A stretch of 64,000 nucleotides of DNA from Pectobacterium sp. CFBP8739 (GTDB lineage Bacteria > Pseudomonadota > Gammaproteobacteria > Enterobacterales > Enterobacteriaceae): NCBI RefSeq assembly GCF_013449375.1, contig NZ_JACDRR010000010.1, forward strand, positions 403,997 through 467,996, written 5' to 3'. The translations under genes and the position numbers were made by a program. Below, one piece after another: positions 29,442 to 38,857 of the stretch; position 1 is the first letter of the stretch, and each line of letters opens with the position of its first letter. Below the pieces are notes generated by a model. It saw only the letters and a list, made by a program, of their open reading frames with translations, was not told the origin of the DNA and did no database searches.

Positions 29442-29690
29442 CGGCGTAAGAAATTATGCTGAGGAGATAGCAGGCTTAGGATGAGCCGCATGGACGCGGC
29501 GAAAGCTTGCGCCACGCCGGGAGCGTGTCGCAAGCGGTCCGTTAAGCCTGATACCGACGAAGGCATCGCGTAGCGACATAATTTAGCCGGAAGCCAGGGT
29601 TCGCAGGGCGGCGGCGACTGAGCGCCCTGCGTCGGGCGCGTGCTACTAAGTAGCATGAGAATAGCGATATTTTTGCGCACGAAACATCAC
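29442..29690 (+). repeat. Structured intergenic repeat, copy B
   Basis: About 249 nt after iolD, homologous to copy A. Corresponding helices: AAATTATG (29451) with CATAATTT (29577); GCCGC (29485) with GCGGC (29496); CTTGCG (29506) with CGCAAG (29529); CACG (29513) with CGTG (29524); CAGGGCG (29604) with CGCCCTG (29623). Both copies end with a GCGCACGAAAC-like sequence. They start about 76 and 70 nt after the upstream stop codon and have the same orientation. Confidence 0.85.
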
Positions 29691-30125
29691 TGAGTCTGCA
29701 TATAATGTGAGAAGAGAGTCTGTGCAGATGAAGTTTGCGATCTTTCGTGCTTCCTAATATTTCCCCTATATTCCCGAATTAAATTGAAATATTCATTTCA
29801 TTTTCAAACCACGGTTTCATTTTTTCTCCCGCGGTGCGCCAGCACCTGACCGATTCTCTGATAGTCATGTATATCCCCACAAACGTTCTCCCACGATATG
29901 TGATTGGGGTTGCAGAAAAGGGCGAAGATGTCATGAAAATGTTAACTGACACGCAAAAACATAATTTTCAATTTATACAAAACTGAAATAAATGTTTTAT
30001 TTTACCTATCAGGATTCGCGGTAAAGATCGGGTGATGATGGGGCTGGGGGAAGAATACGACTAGCCGTTATCCGTCACTTTTTCAGTCTGGCATTACACG
30101 CCACTCAGGCAGCAAGGGAGCATCT
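29691..30125. promoter_or_regulatory. Promoter region of the iolG operon
   Basis: 435 bp without a gene. It holds the operator palindrome at 29785-29800 and, nearer to iolG, a second inverted repeat AAATAAA-TGT-TTTATTT (29986-30002) whose reverse strand shares ACATTTATTT with the iolA promoter. The rest is unremarkable. Confidence 0.6.
29785..29800. promoter_or_regulatory. Putative IolR operator in front of iolG
   Basis: TGAAATATTCATTTCA, a perfect 6-4-6 palindrome, differing by one base from the site before iolA. It lies 325 bp before the iolG start. Regulator assignment is inference. Confidence 0.6.
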
Positions 30126-31112
30126 ATGTTTAACATCGCTTTACTGGGCGCAGGCCGCATCGGTCAGGTCCATGCAGTGAACATCGCGGCACACAAAGAA
30201 ACCAACCTGTACGCGGTGGTCGATCCCAACCCAACCAATGCTACGGCGCTGGCTGAACGCTACCACACCAAAGTGCAAACTGTGAATGAGGTCATGAACG
30301 ATCCGGCGGTACATGCCGTTCTGATTGCCTCTGCGACTGACACGCACGCCGACCTGATTGAGCTGGCCGCCAAACATGGCAAAGCCATTTTCTGTGAAAA
30401 ACCGGTGCATCTGGATATTGCCCGCGTTCGCGATTGCCTGACTGTCGTCAAACAGCAGAACGTGCCGTTGTTTGTCGGTTTCAACCGCCGCTATGACCCG
30501 CAATTCCGCCGCGTCAAAACGCTGGCTGGCGAGGGGCGCATCGGCAAGGCGGAATCTCTCCTGATTATCTCCCGCGATCCGTCGCCGCCGCCTGCTGAGT
30601 ATGTTCGTGTTTCCGGCGGCATGTTCCGCGACATGACGATTCATGATTTCGATATGGCGCGTTTCATTATGGGCGAAGAGCCGGTGTCGGTCTTTGCGCA
30701 AGGCAGCAATCTGGTCGATCCGGCCATTGGTGAGGCGGGCGACATTGATACCGCGTTTATCGTGCTGAAATTTGCCTCTGGCGCGATGGCAACTATCGTC
30801 AACAGTCGCCGCTCCGGCTACGGCTACGATCAGCGCCTCGAACTGCATGGTGCGAAAGGTGTGCTCAGCGCGGGCAATATCCGCGAGAACGTGGTTGAGC
30901 AGTGGACCGACGACGGCTGCCTTGCAGCAAAACCCGAATATTTCTTCCTGCAACGCTATCACGCGGCCTACGCGGCAGAGTGGCAGCACTTTGTCGATGT
31001 GCTGAATGGTCGCACCCAGCCGGAGTGCTCCGGTCTGGACGGTGAGCGTGCGTTGAATCTGGCGGATAAAGCCTTTGAATCCCTGGCTCAAGGCAAGGAG
31101 GTCGCCGTGTAA
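30126..31112 (+). CDS. iolG: myo-Inositol 2-dehydrogenase (IolG)
   Basis: First catabolic step, NAD-dependent oxidation of myo-inositol to 2-keto-myo-inositol. The 328-aa Gfo/Idh/MocA protein has the N-terminal NAD fold IALLGAGRIGQVHAVN, the catalytic lysine in FCEKPVHLD, FNRRYDPQF, and the substrate-side GGMFRDMTIHDFDMARF with the conserved Asp and His. AAGGGAGC precedes the ATG. It heads a long same-strand series of transporter and catabolic genes to 39766. Confidence 0.9.
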   Translation: MFNIALLGAGRIGQVHAVNIAAHKETNLYAVVDPNPTNATALAERYHTKVQTVNEVMNDPAVHAVLIASATDTHADLIELAAKHGKAIFCEKPVHLDIARVRDCLTVVKQQNVPLFVGFNRRYDPQFRRVKTLAGEGRIGKAESLLIISRDPSPPPAEYVRVSGGMFRDMTIHDFDMARFIMGEEPVSVFAQGSNLVDPAIGEAGDIDTAFIVLKFASGAMATIVNSRRSGYGYDQRLELHGAKGVLSAGNIRENVVEQWTDDGCLAAKPEYFFLQRYHAAYAAEWQHFVDVLNGRTQPECSGLDGERALNLADKAFESLAQGKEVAV

Positions 31113-31198
31113 CCGTATCGGCATCGGCACATCGTGTTTTACCTGCTTTCAACCCTACACCCATACCTATAACAGAAGCAGATGAAGAGAAAAGACAT

Positions 31199-32137
31199 AT
31201 GAAAAAGATCATCAGCGTTTCCGCAATCGCCATCGCACTGGGTCTGTCTGGTCTTGCTCAGGCCCAAAATGAACAAATCGTTTTCAGTACGCCGAATCTC
31301 GCCATGCCGTTTGAAGTTCACATGCAGCGCACCGCAGTTAAAGCCGCCAAAGAGTTGGGGGTGAATTTGCAGGTGCTGGATGGACAGGGTAGCTCACCGA
31401 AGCAGACCGCCGATTTAGAAAATGCCATTACTCGCGGCGCGCAGGGCTTTGTGGTGTCACCGAATGACGTCAACGCCGTTTCCAGCGCCGTGACCGAAAT
31501 TCAGGATGCCAAACTGCCTGTGGTGACGCTGGATCGTTCGGTGAAAACAGAAAAAGCGGTGCCGCACTTTGGGGCCAACAACTACAAAGGCGGTCAGGCG
31601 ATTGCCGACTATGTCAAAACCAAATTCCCAGATGGTGCAGAGATCATTCTGCTGACCGGTCAACCGGGTTCGTCTTCTAACATCGAGCGTACGCAGGGGA
31701 TTCGCGACAGCCTGAAAGCGGGCGGCAGCAAGTACCACATTGTGGCTGACCAGACGGGGAACTGGATGCGTTCCGAAGGGATGCGCATCGTTGAAAGTGT
31801 GTTTCCTTCGCTGCCTAAACGCCCGCAGGTGATCCTCTCTGCGAATGACGACATGGCGCTGGGCGCGATTGAAGCCTTGCAGGGGCAGGGTCTGAAACCC
31901 GGCGACGTGATGGTAACCGGCTTTGACGCTGTGCCGGAAGCGCTGGCTCGCGTACGCGACGGCTGGCTGGCCGTGACTGCCGATCAGCGTCCGGGCTATG
32001 CGGTAACGACTGCATTGACGCAGTTGACCAATAACATCCGCAGTAAAGCGCCTATCACTGGGGCCGACTACCAACCGACCATGATTACCAAAGATAACCT
32101 GAACGATGCCGAACGCATTGGCGAAGCGGGTAAATAA
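31199..32137 (+). CDS. Sugar ABC transporter periplasmic binding protein (inositol type)
   Basis: A 312-aa periplasmic binding protein of the ribose/inositol class. A clear signal peptide (MKKIISVSAIAIALGLSGLA, cleavage near AQA) is followed by LNFSTPNLAMPFEVHM-like ligand region (here FSTPNLAMPFEVHMQ), LDGQGSSPKQTADLENAI, VVTLDRSV, LTGQPGSSSNIERTQG and SANDDMALGAIEAL. Placed between iolG and the ATPase and permease, it most likely binds inositol, as IbpA does in Caulobacter. Confidence 0.88.
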   Translation: MKKIISVSAIAIALGLSGLAQAQNEQIVFSTPNLAMPFEVHMQRTAVKAAKELGVNLQVLDGQGSSPKQTADLENAITRGAQGFVVSPNDVNAVSSAVTEIQDAKLPVVTLDRSVKTEKAVPHFGANNYKGGQAIADYVKTKFPDGAEIILLTGQPGSSSNIERTQGIRDSLKAGGSKYHIVADQTGNWMRSEGMRIVESVFPSLPKRPQVILSANDDMALGAIEALQGQGLKPGDVMVTGFDAVPEALARVRDGWLAVTADQRPGYAVTTALTQLTNNIRSKAPITGADYQPTMITKDNLNDAERIGEAGK

Positions 32138-32203
32138 GTCGCGCTCTACATCACAGGTATTCAGCAGGCCGCGTCCGCGCGGCCTTGCGGGAGGAAGGTA
32201 AAC

Positions 32204-33751
32204 ATGACGGAACCCCTACTGAACATTACCAATCTGGCAAAGAGCTTCTCCGGCGTTTGGGCGCTGAGCAACGCACAGCTGACCGTACAGCCGGGAGAGA
32301 TTCATGCGCTATTGGGAGAAAACGGCGCGGGTAAATCGACGCTATTAAAAGCGCTGGCTGGGGCGCAGCCGCAAACCAGCGGCGACATCTGGTTTGGCGG
32401 CGAGAAGCTGTTACCGCTCGAATCGCCGGTTGAGCGCCAAAAGCGGGGGATTATCACCATTTATCAGGAGTTTAATCTGCTGCCCAATATGAGCGTAGCG
32501 GAGAACATGTTCCTGGGGCGCGAGCCGCAGCGCAGCGGCGTGTTCGTGGATGCGCTGGCGGTCAATCGTGAGGCGAAAGCGGTACTGGATTACCTGAAAC
32601 TGAACATGGCGCCGACGACGCAGGTGGCGCGTTTGAGCGTGGCGCAGCAGCAAATGGTGGAGATCGCCAGGGCGCTGACGCTGAACGCCAAGCTGATTGT
32701 GATGGATGAACCGTCGGCGGCGCTGAGCGACAGCGAAGTCGACAGCCTGCACCGTGTGGTGCGTGAGCTTAAAGGGCGTGGTGTGAGCGTGGTGTACGTC
32801 ACGCACCGGCTGCACGAAGTCTTCCAATTGTGCGATCGGTTTACCGTGTTTCAGGACGGCCGCTACACCGGTTCCGGCGATGTCGCCAGCACAAACGTGC
32901 AGGAAATTATTCGCCTGATGGTCGGTCGTGACGTGGTGTTTAACCGACGTCCGCCTTCAGAAACGCATCATCAGGATAAGCCGGTACGTCTGGCGGTGAA
33001 GGGCTTAAGTCGGGAAAAACCGCCGTTAGATGCGCACGGCATCGAACTAAAAGACATCAGCTTTCAGGTGCATGCGGGTGAAGTGCTTGGCATTGCTGGG
33101 CTGGTGGGGGCGGGACGGACGGAAATCGCACGTTGCCTGTTTGGCGCCGACGCTTTCTCTACGGGGGAATTTGTATTGGATGACGCCCCTTACCATCCGT
33201 CTACGCCGCTGCATGCGCTGTCGCAAGGTATCGCACTGGTGCCGGAAGATCGCAAGAAAGAGGGCGCGGTGCTGGGGTTATCGATCCGGGAAAACATTTC
33301 GCTCTCCAACCTCTCGTCGCTCATGCGTTGGCGTTGGTTTGTGAACACCCGCAAGGAAGACGATTTGATTGAAGCCTACCGTCAGGCGCTGCACATCAAG
33401 ATGGTGAACAGCGAGCAGGAGGTACGCAAGCTGTCGGGCGGCAACCAGCAAAAGGTGATTCTTGCTCGTTGTATGGCGCTGAACCCCAAGGTATTGATTG
33501 TGGATGAGCCCACGCGCGGCATCGATGTTGGCACCAAGTCCGAAGTGCATCAGGTGCTGTTCGATATGGCGAAACGGGGCGTCGCCGTGATTGTGATTTC
33601 CTCCGACCTGCCGGAAATCATGGCAATTTCCGACCGTATTATCACGCTCAGCGAAGGGCGGATTAGCGGGGAAATTCATGGCGATGACGCCACAGAAGAA
33701 AAACTGATGACGATGATGGCCATTTGCCACGACGCATTACACGCAGCATAA
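32204..33751 (+). CDS. Sugar ABC transporter ATPase with two nucleotide-binding domains
   Basis: A 515-aa duplicated ATPase of the RbsA/IatA class. First domain: Walker A LLGENGAGKSTLLKAL, LSVAQQQMVEIARAL, Walker B LIVMDEPSAAL. Second domain: GIAGLVGAGRTEIARCLFG in place of a normal Walker A, LSGGNQQKVILARCMAL and VLIVDEPTRGIDVGTK. This asymmetry is usual for the class, in which only one site hydrolyses ATP well. It powers uptake with the binding protein before it and the permease 12 bp after it. Confidence 0.92.
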   Translation: MTEPLLNITNLAKSFSGVWALSNAQLTVQPGEIHALLGENGAGKSTLLKALAGAQPQTSGDIWFGGEKLLPLESPVERQKRGIITIYQEFNLLPNMSVAENMFLGREPQRSGVFVDALAVNREAKAVLDYLKLNMAPTTQVARLSVAQQQMVEIARALTLNAKLIVMDEPSAALSDSEVDSLHRVVRELKGRGVSVVYVTHRLHEVFQLCDRFTVFQDGRYTGSGDVASTNVQEIIRLMVGRDVVFNRRPPSETHHQDKPVRLAVKGLSREKPPLDAHGIELKDISFQVHAGEVLGIAGLVGAGRTEIARCLFGADAFSTGEFVLDDAPYHPSTPLHALSQGIALVPEDRKKEGAVLGLSIRENISLSNLSSLMRWRWFVNTRKEDDLIEAYRQALHIKMVNSEQEVRKLSGGNQQKVILARCMALNPKVLIVDEPTRGIDVGTKSEVHQVLFDMAKRGVAVIVISSDLPEIMAISDRIITLSEGRISGEIHGDDATEEKLMTMMAICHDALHAA

Positions 33752-33763
33752 CGGAGGTGACGC

Positions 33764-34795
33764 ATGTCCCAGCAGCCGCTTTCTAAGAGCATTACGCCGT
33801 CCACGACGCGTGGACGTTTTGACCCGATTGCCTTTTTTGAACGCTTTGGCGTGTTTATTTTCATGATTTTGCTGCTGATTTTCTTTCAGTCGCAGAACAG
33901 CAACTTTCTATCTGAACGCAACATCACCAACATTCTGACCGAAGTCTCCATCTACGGCATCATGGCCGTAGGGATGACGTTCGTCATTCTGACTGCCGGG
34001 ATCGACCTGTCCGTCGGCTCCATTCTGGCAGTGTGTGCCATTACCGCCGCGTCGGTGATTAAAGGCGACAACTTCACTACCGTCGATCCTGATGCCTGGT
34101 ACGGCCTGAGTTGGCTGGTTGCGTTGGGCGTCTGTCTGGCAATGGGCACCTTCATCGGTTTCCTGCATGGTTTGGGGGTCACCAAGCTGCGTCTGCCGCC
34201 GTTCATCGTCACGCTGGGCGGGATGACGATCTGGCGCGGGTTAACGCTGGTGATGAACGACGGCGCGCCGATTGCCGGCTTTGACCCCGGTTACCGCTGG
34301 TGGGGGCGAGGCGAGATTCTGGGTATTTCGGTGCCGATCTGGATCTTCGCGCTGGTCGCCTTGCTGGGCTATCTGGCGCTGCATAAAACCCGCTGGGGCC
34401 GTTTCGTGTACGCCATCGGCGGCAATACCGAAGCCGCTCGTCTGGCTGGGGTGAATGTGCAACGCGTACTGGTCAGCGTCTACGTCGTGATTGGCTGTCT
34501 GGCCGGGCTGGCGGGCTTTATTCTCAGCGCCCGTCTCGGTAGCGCAGAAGCGGTTGCGGGGATCACCTTCGAGCTGCGCGTTATCGCCTCGGTGGTCATT
34601 GGCGGGACCTCGCTGATGGGCGGCTACGGCCGGATTAGCGGCACGATCATCGGCTCGATCATCATGGGGATCCTGATTAACGGACTGGTGTTGATGAACG
34701 TATCGGCTTACTACCAGCAGATTATCACTGGGTTAATTATCGTGCTGGCCGTGGCGTTCGACACCTACGCCAAGAGCCGTCGCGGCGCTATCTGA
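33764..34795 (+). CDS. Sugar ABC transporter permease (inositol type)
   Basis: A 343-aa inner-membrane permease of the RbsC/IatP class with about eight to ten hydrophobic helices. Family signatures are TAGIDLSVGSILAV, FIVTLGGMTIWRGL, YAIGGNTEAARLAGVNV and GGTSLMGGYGRISGTIIGS. A GGAGGTG ribosome binding site lies just ahead of the ATG. Forms the channel of the importer with two copies per complex (family knowledge). Confidence 0.92.
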   Translation: MSQQPLSKSITPSTTRGRFDPIAFFERFGVFIFMILLLIFFQSQNSNFLSERNITNILTEVSIYGIMAVGMTFVILTAGIDLSVGSILAVCAITAASVIKGDNFTTVDPDAWYGLSWLVALGVCLAMGTFIGFLHGLGVTKLRLPPFIVTLGGMTIWRGLTLVMNDGAPIAGFDPGYRWWGRGEILGISVPIWIFALVALLGYLALHKTRWGRFVYAIGGNTEAARLAGVNVQRVLVSVYVVIGCLAGLAGFILSARLGSAEAVAGITFELRVIASVVIGGTSLMGGYGRISGTIIGSIIMGILINGLVLMNVSAYYQQIITGLIIVLAVAFDTYAKSRRGAI

Positions 34796-34835
34796 GCCGC
34801 ACTCGTACCGACTCTTTTTTCGCACCGAGGTGGAT

Positions 34836-35969
34836 ATGAAAGATGTACGCATTGGGTTAATCGGCACCGGCTATATCGGTCGTGCGCATGCCATCGCTTA
34901 CGCGCAGGCGCCGACGGTCTTCCCGCTGAAAGGCAATCTGGTGAAGGCGATGCTGGCGGAGGTATCGCCGGAACTGGCGGCCAAACGGGCGCAGGAATTC
35001 GGTTTTCAGCGCTCAACGGGAGATTGGCGTGCGCTGGTGGCGGACCCAGACATTGATGTGGTGGACATCTGTGCGCCGAATTTTCTGCATAAGACGATGG
35101 CGATGGCAGCCATCCAGCATGGTAAGCACGTTTATTCGGAAAAACCGCTGGCGCTGAACGCGCGTGATGCCCGAGAAATGGTTGATGCCGCACAGCGGGC
35201 GGGCGTGAAAACGCTGGTGGGCTTCAACTACATGAAGAATCCGACCTCACAGTTGGCCAAAGAAATTATCGCCAGCGGCGAGATTGGCGAGGTGGTGCAT
35301 TTTTACGGTACGCACAACGAGGATTATCTGGCCGATCCGAACAAACCCGCGGATTGGCACTGTTTCAAAGAAACCGCCGGATTGGGGGCGCTGGGGGATC
35401 TGGCGGCGCATATCGTCAACATGGCGCAGTATCTGGTGGGGGACATCGCCAGCGTCTGCGGCGATCTGCAAACGGTGATTGCGCAGCGCCCGACGGCATC
35501 GGGCAGCAGCGAATTAGTACAGGTGGAGAATGAAGATCAGGCGCATGCGATGGTGCGTTTCGCCAGCGGCGCTCGCGGCGTGATTGAAACCTCGCGTATC
35601 GCCTGCGGCCGCAAAATGGGACTCACCTACGTGGTGACCGGTACCAAAGGCACCCTGAGCTACACCCAAGAACGCATGGCGGAGCTGAAACTCTACCGAC
35701 ATGACGAACCGGAGAACCGGCAGGGATTCAAAACGCTGCTGACTGGGCCGCAGCATCCTGACTATGCGGCTTTTTGCGCCAGCGCCGGACACGGTATTGG
35801 ATTTAACGATCAAAAAACGGTTGAGGTACGCGATCTGATCGACGGTATTGCGGCTGACGTTCCCATGTGGCCGGATTTCGAAGAAGGCTGGAAAGTCTCG
35901 CGAGTTCTGGATGCGATCGTGCTGTCACACGAAACGGCACGCTGGGTGAATGTGGACGACGTGGGCTAA
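34836..35969 (+). CDS. Gfo/Idh/MocA oxidoreductase, probable second inositol dehydrogenase
   Basis: A 377-aa NAD(P)-dependent dehydrogenase: N-terminal IGLIGTGYIGRAHAIAYAQ, catalytic lysine in YSEKPLALNARDA, GFNYMKNPTS, and a conserved ALGDLAAHIVNMAQYL segment with the active-site His. It differs clearly from iolG and is likely to act on another stereoisomer, such as scyllo- or D-chiro-inositol, feeding the same pathway (inference from context). The ATG at 34836 follows CGAGG; a GTG at 34830 is in frame but less likely. Confidence 0.85.
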   Translation: MKDVRIGLIGTGYIGRAHAIAYAQAPTVFPLKGNLVKAMLAEVSPELAAKRAQEFGFQRSTGDWRALVADPDIDVVDICAPNFLHKTMAMAAIQHGKHVYSEKPLALNARDAREMVDAAQRAGVKTLVGFNYMKNPTSQLAKEIIASGEIGEVVHFYGTHNEDYLADPNKPADWHCFKETAGLGALGDLAAHIVNMAQYLVGDIASVCGDLQTVIAQRPTASGSSELVQVENEDQAHAMVRFASGARGVIETSRIACGRKMGLTYVVTGTKGTLSYTQERMAELKLYRHDEPENRQGFKTLLTGPQHPDYAAFCASAGHGIGFNDQKTVEVRDLIDGIAADVPMWPDFEEGWKVSRVLDAIVLSHETARWVNVDDVG

Positions 35970-36015
35970 TACGCCAGCTGATGTGATTTCTTCTTTTTTT
36001 ACAGGATTGGCTGCT

Positions 36016-37920
36016 ATGAGTAAGGAAAAGAGGTTTGATGTGATTTGCATGGGGCGCGTTGCTGTCGATCTGTACGGGCAGCAAATCGGCGCGCGTCTGG
36101 AAGATATGGGCAGCTTTGCCAAGTATCTGGGCGGGTCGTCCGGCAACGTAGCTTACGGCACGGCGCGACAGGGGCTACGTTCTTCTATGCTGGCGCGGGT
36201 GGGCGATGAGCATATGGGGCGGTTTCTGCGTGAAGAGCTGAATCAGGTTGGCTGCGACACCAGCCATTTGATTACCGATAAGGAACGTCTGACGGCGCTG
36301 GTGCTGTTGGGCATCAAAGATCGCGATACCTTTCCGCTGATTTTCTACCGCGATAACTGCGCCGATATGGCGATTTCGCCGGAGGATTTCACCGAAGACT
36401 ACATTGCCTCGTCACGCTGTCTGGCGATCACCGGCACACATCTCTCGCACCCTAATACGCGTGAAGCGGTGTTGACGGCGCTGCAATACGCGCGGCGCAA
36501 CGGGGTGAAAACGGTGCTGGATATTGACTACCGTCCGGTGCTGTGGGGGCTGACATCATTGGGTGATGGCGAAACCCGCTTTGTTGAAGCGCAGGCGGTC
36601 ACCGAGCAGTTGCAGCAGGTACTGTCACTGTTCGACGTGATTGTCGGCACCGAAGAGGAGTTCCACATTGCGGGCGGCAGCACGGATACCTTGCAGGCGT
36701 TGCGCACGGTGCGGCAGCACACGCAGGCGGAGCTGGTGTGCAAACGTGGGGCGCTGGGCTGCTCGGTGTTTAGCCACGCTATCCCCGATCATCTGGATAA
36801 AGGCATCACGATCAAAGGCGTACGCGTGGATGTGCTGAATGTACTGGGCGCGGGTGATGCGTTTATGTCCGGCCTGCTGCGCGGCTACCTCAACGGCGAA
36901 GGCTGGGAGAAAGCCTGTGCGTATGCTAATGCCTGCGGCGCGCTGGTGGTGTCGCGCCACGGCTGTGCGCCAGCTATGCCAAGCAAGATCGAACTGGATA
37001 ACTATTTAGCGCGGGCGGCGAGCGTGCCTCGTCCCGATTTGGACGAAGAACTTAACCATCTGCACCGCGTCACGACGCGTCGTAAACAGTGGCACGAGCT
37101 GTGCGTGATCGCGTTCGATCATCGCAGCCAACTGGAAGACATGGCGCTGAACTGCGGCACTAAAATCAGTCGTATTCCGGCGCTAAAGAAACTGATTCTG
37201 CGTGCCAGCTATGCTGCGGCGCAGCAGGCCGGGCTGGAGGGCAAAGCGGGTCTGCTGTGCGACGGCACGTTCGGGCAGGATGCGCTGAACGACATCACAG
37301 GAAAGGGCTGGTGGATTGGCCGACCGATTGAGCTACCGGGATCGCGCCCGTTAATGATGGAGCGCGGCAATATTGGTTCGCAACTGGTGAGTTGGCCGCT
37401 GGAGCACGTGGTGAAATGTCTGGTGTTCTTTCACCCGGAAGATGCCCATGCGCTGCGGCGCGAGCAGGAAATGAAGGTGATGGAAGTCTATCAGGCCTGC
37501 CGCCAGTCCGGTCATGAACTGCTGCTCGAAGTCATTCTGCCGGCGGGAATGCCACACAGCGATGCGCTTTATCTGCGTGCGATTCAACGCTTCTACAACC
37601 TCGGCGTACGGCCAGACTGGTGGAAACTGCCGCCGCTGTCTGCCGCCGGCTGGGAACAGCTTACGCCGCTGCTGGCAGAACGCGATCCCTACTGTCGGGG
37701 CGTGGTCATTCTGGGGCTGGATGCGCCGCTGGAAACGCTGCAACAGGGCTTCAGCGCCGCCGTCGGTTTCCCGATTGTGAAAGGCTTTGCCGTCGGTCGC
37801 ACTCTGTTTGCCCAGCCAGCGCAAAAGTGGCTGCGTAACGAGATCGATGACGCCGAATTGATTGAGCAAGTTAAGCATAACTACCTGCAACTGATCGCCG
37901 TCTGGCGGCAGCGCGGTTAA
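36016..37920 (+). CDS. iolC: Fusion of 5-dehydro-2-deoxygluconokinase (IolC) and a DUF2090 aldolase-like domain
   Basis: A 634-aa two-domain protein. Residues about 5-320 form a PfkB-type sugar kinase (ICMGRVAVDLYGQQ, YLGGSSGNVAYGTARQG, and the catalytic VLGAGDAFMSGLL with Asp281). Residues about 340-634 form a DUF2090 domain (CVIAFDHRSQLEDMA, RPLMMERGNIGSQLVSWP, RPDWWKLPP, FPIVKGFAVGRTLF), a TIM-barrel aldolase relative. The fusion would phosphorylate 2-deoxy-5-ketogluconate and cleave the product to dihydroxyacetone phosphate and malonate semialdehyde. No separate iolJ is seen. A frame open to 35950 precedes the ATG but overlaps the upstream gene. Confidence 0.92.
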   Translation: MSKEKRFDVICMGRVAVDLYGQQIGARLEDMGSFAKYLGGSSGNVAYGTARQGLRSSMLARVGDEHMGRFLREELNQVGCDTSHLITDKERLTALVLLGIKDRDTFPLIFYRDNCADMAISPEDFTEDYIASSRCLAITGTHLSHPNTREAVLTALQYARRNGVKTVLDIDYRPVLWGLTSLGDGETRFVEAQAVTEQLQQVLSLFDVIVGTEEEFHIAGGSTDTLQALRTVRQHTQAELVCKRGALGCSVFSHAIPDHLDKGITIKGVRVDVLNVLGAGDAFMSGLLRGYLNGEGWEKACAYANACGALVVSRHGCAPAMPSKIELDNYLARAASVPRPDLDEELNHLHRVTTRRKQWHELCVIAFDHRSQLEDMALNCGTKISRIPALKKLILRASYAAAQQAGLEGKAGLLCDGTFGQDALNDITGKGWWIGRPIELPGSRPLMMERGNIGSQLVSWPLEHVVKCLVFFHPEDAHALRREQEMKVMEVYQACRQSGHELLLEVILPAGMPHSDALYLRAIQRFYNLGVRPDWWKLPPLSAAGWEQLTPLLAERDPYCRGVVILGLDAPLETLQQGFSAAVGFPIVKGFAVGRTLFAQPAQKWLRNEIDDAELIEQVKHNYLQLIAVWRQRG

Positions 37921-37953
37921 CCCGTTTTATTTATTTCAATAAAGGGACATAAC

Positions 37954-38844
37954 ATGACTGTTCAACTTGGTATTAATCCACTCACCTGGACCAATGACGA
38001 TTTGCCTTCTCTGGGCGCGGAAACGCCGCTGGAAACCTGCCTGAGTGAAGGCCGGCAGGCCGGCTTCGCCGGTTTTGAATTAGGTAATAAATTCCCACGT
38101 CAGGCCAGCGTGCTGGGGCCTATTCTGCAAGCGCACGATCTGCGCTTAGTCTCCGGCTGGTATTCCGGCGAACTGCTCACCCGTTCAGTAGAAGAAGAGA
38201 TTGAAGCCGTGCAGGGGCATCTGGCGTTGCTGCGCGACCTCGGTGCGACGGTGCTGGTGTTCGCCGAAGTAACGGGGGCGATTCACGGCGACCAACAGAA
38301 GCCTGTCCATCTGCGCCCGCGTTTCCCAGAAGATCGCTGGCCGGAATACGGCAAAAAGCTGACCGAGTTTGCGCGCTACACGCAAAGTCAGGGCGTGCAG
38401 ATTGCCTATCATCACCACATGGGGACGGTGATTGAAAGCGCGCAGGACGTGGATAATCTGATGGAACATACCGGGCCGGAAGTCGGGCTGCTGCTGGATA
38501 CGGGACACTTTACGTTCGCGGGTGCCGATCCGGTTGCAGTGGCGAAGCGTTGGATTAACCGCATTAATCACGTTCATTGCAAAGATATTCGCGCCGATGT
38601 GCTGAAAGACGTGAAAAACCGCAAGACCAGTTTTCTGGACGCGGTGCTGAGTGGCGTCTTTACCGTGCCGGGCGATGGTTGTGTCGATTATCCGGCGGTG
38701 TTCAGCATCCTGAAAGCCCATAACTACAGCGGATGGCTGGTGGTCGAAGCGGAACAAGATCCGGCTGTCGCGCATCCGCTGACGTACGCGACACTGGGCT
38801 ACAATAACTTGCAACGTTTCGCCCAGCAGGCGGAATTGATCTGA
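37954..38844 (+). CDS. iolE: myo-Inosose-2 dehydratase (IolE)
   Basis: Second step, dehydration of 2-keto-myo-inositol to diketo-inositol. The 296-aa AP-endonuclease-like TIM barrel begins LGINPLTWTNDDLPSLG, carries metal-ligand stretches IAYHHHMGTVIES, LLLDTGHFTFAGADP, INHVHCKDIR and VPGDGCVDYPAVF, and ends with WLVVEAEQDPAVAHPLTYA. AAAGGGAC lies before the ATG. Followed by a very stable hairpin before iolB. Confidence 0.94.
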   Translation: MTVQLGINPLTWTNDDLPSLGAETPLETCLSEGRQAGFAGFELGNKFPRQASVLGPILQAHDLRLVSGWYSGELLTRSVEEEIEAVQGHLALLRDLGATVLVFAEVTGAIHGDQQKPVHLRPRFPEDRWPEYGKKLTEFARYTQSQGVQIAYHHHMGTVIESAQDVDNLMEHTGPEVGLLLDTGHFTFAGADPVAVAKRWINRINHVHCKDIRADVLKDVKNRKTSFLDAVLSGVFTVPGDGCVDYPAVFSILKAHNYSGWLVVEAEQDPAVAHPLTYATLGYNNLQRFAQQAELI

Positions 38845-38857
38845 TTCGTGGTGATAT

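Noticed and set aside
30141..31130. 329-aa antisense ORF across iolG
   Set aside because: Shadow frame; the plus strand encodes a full-length dehydrogenase.
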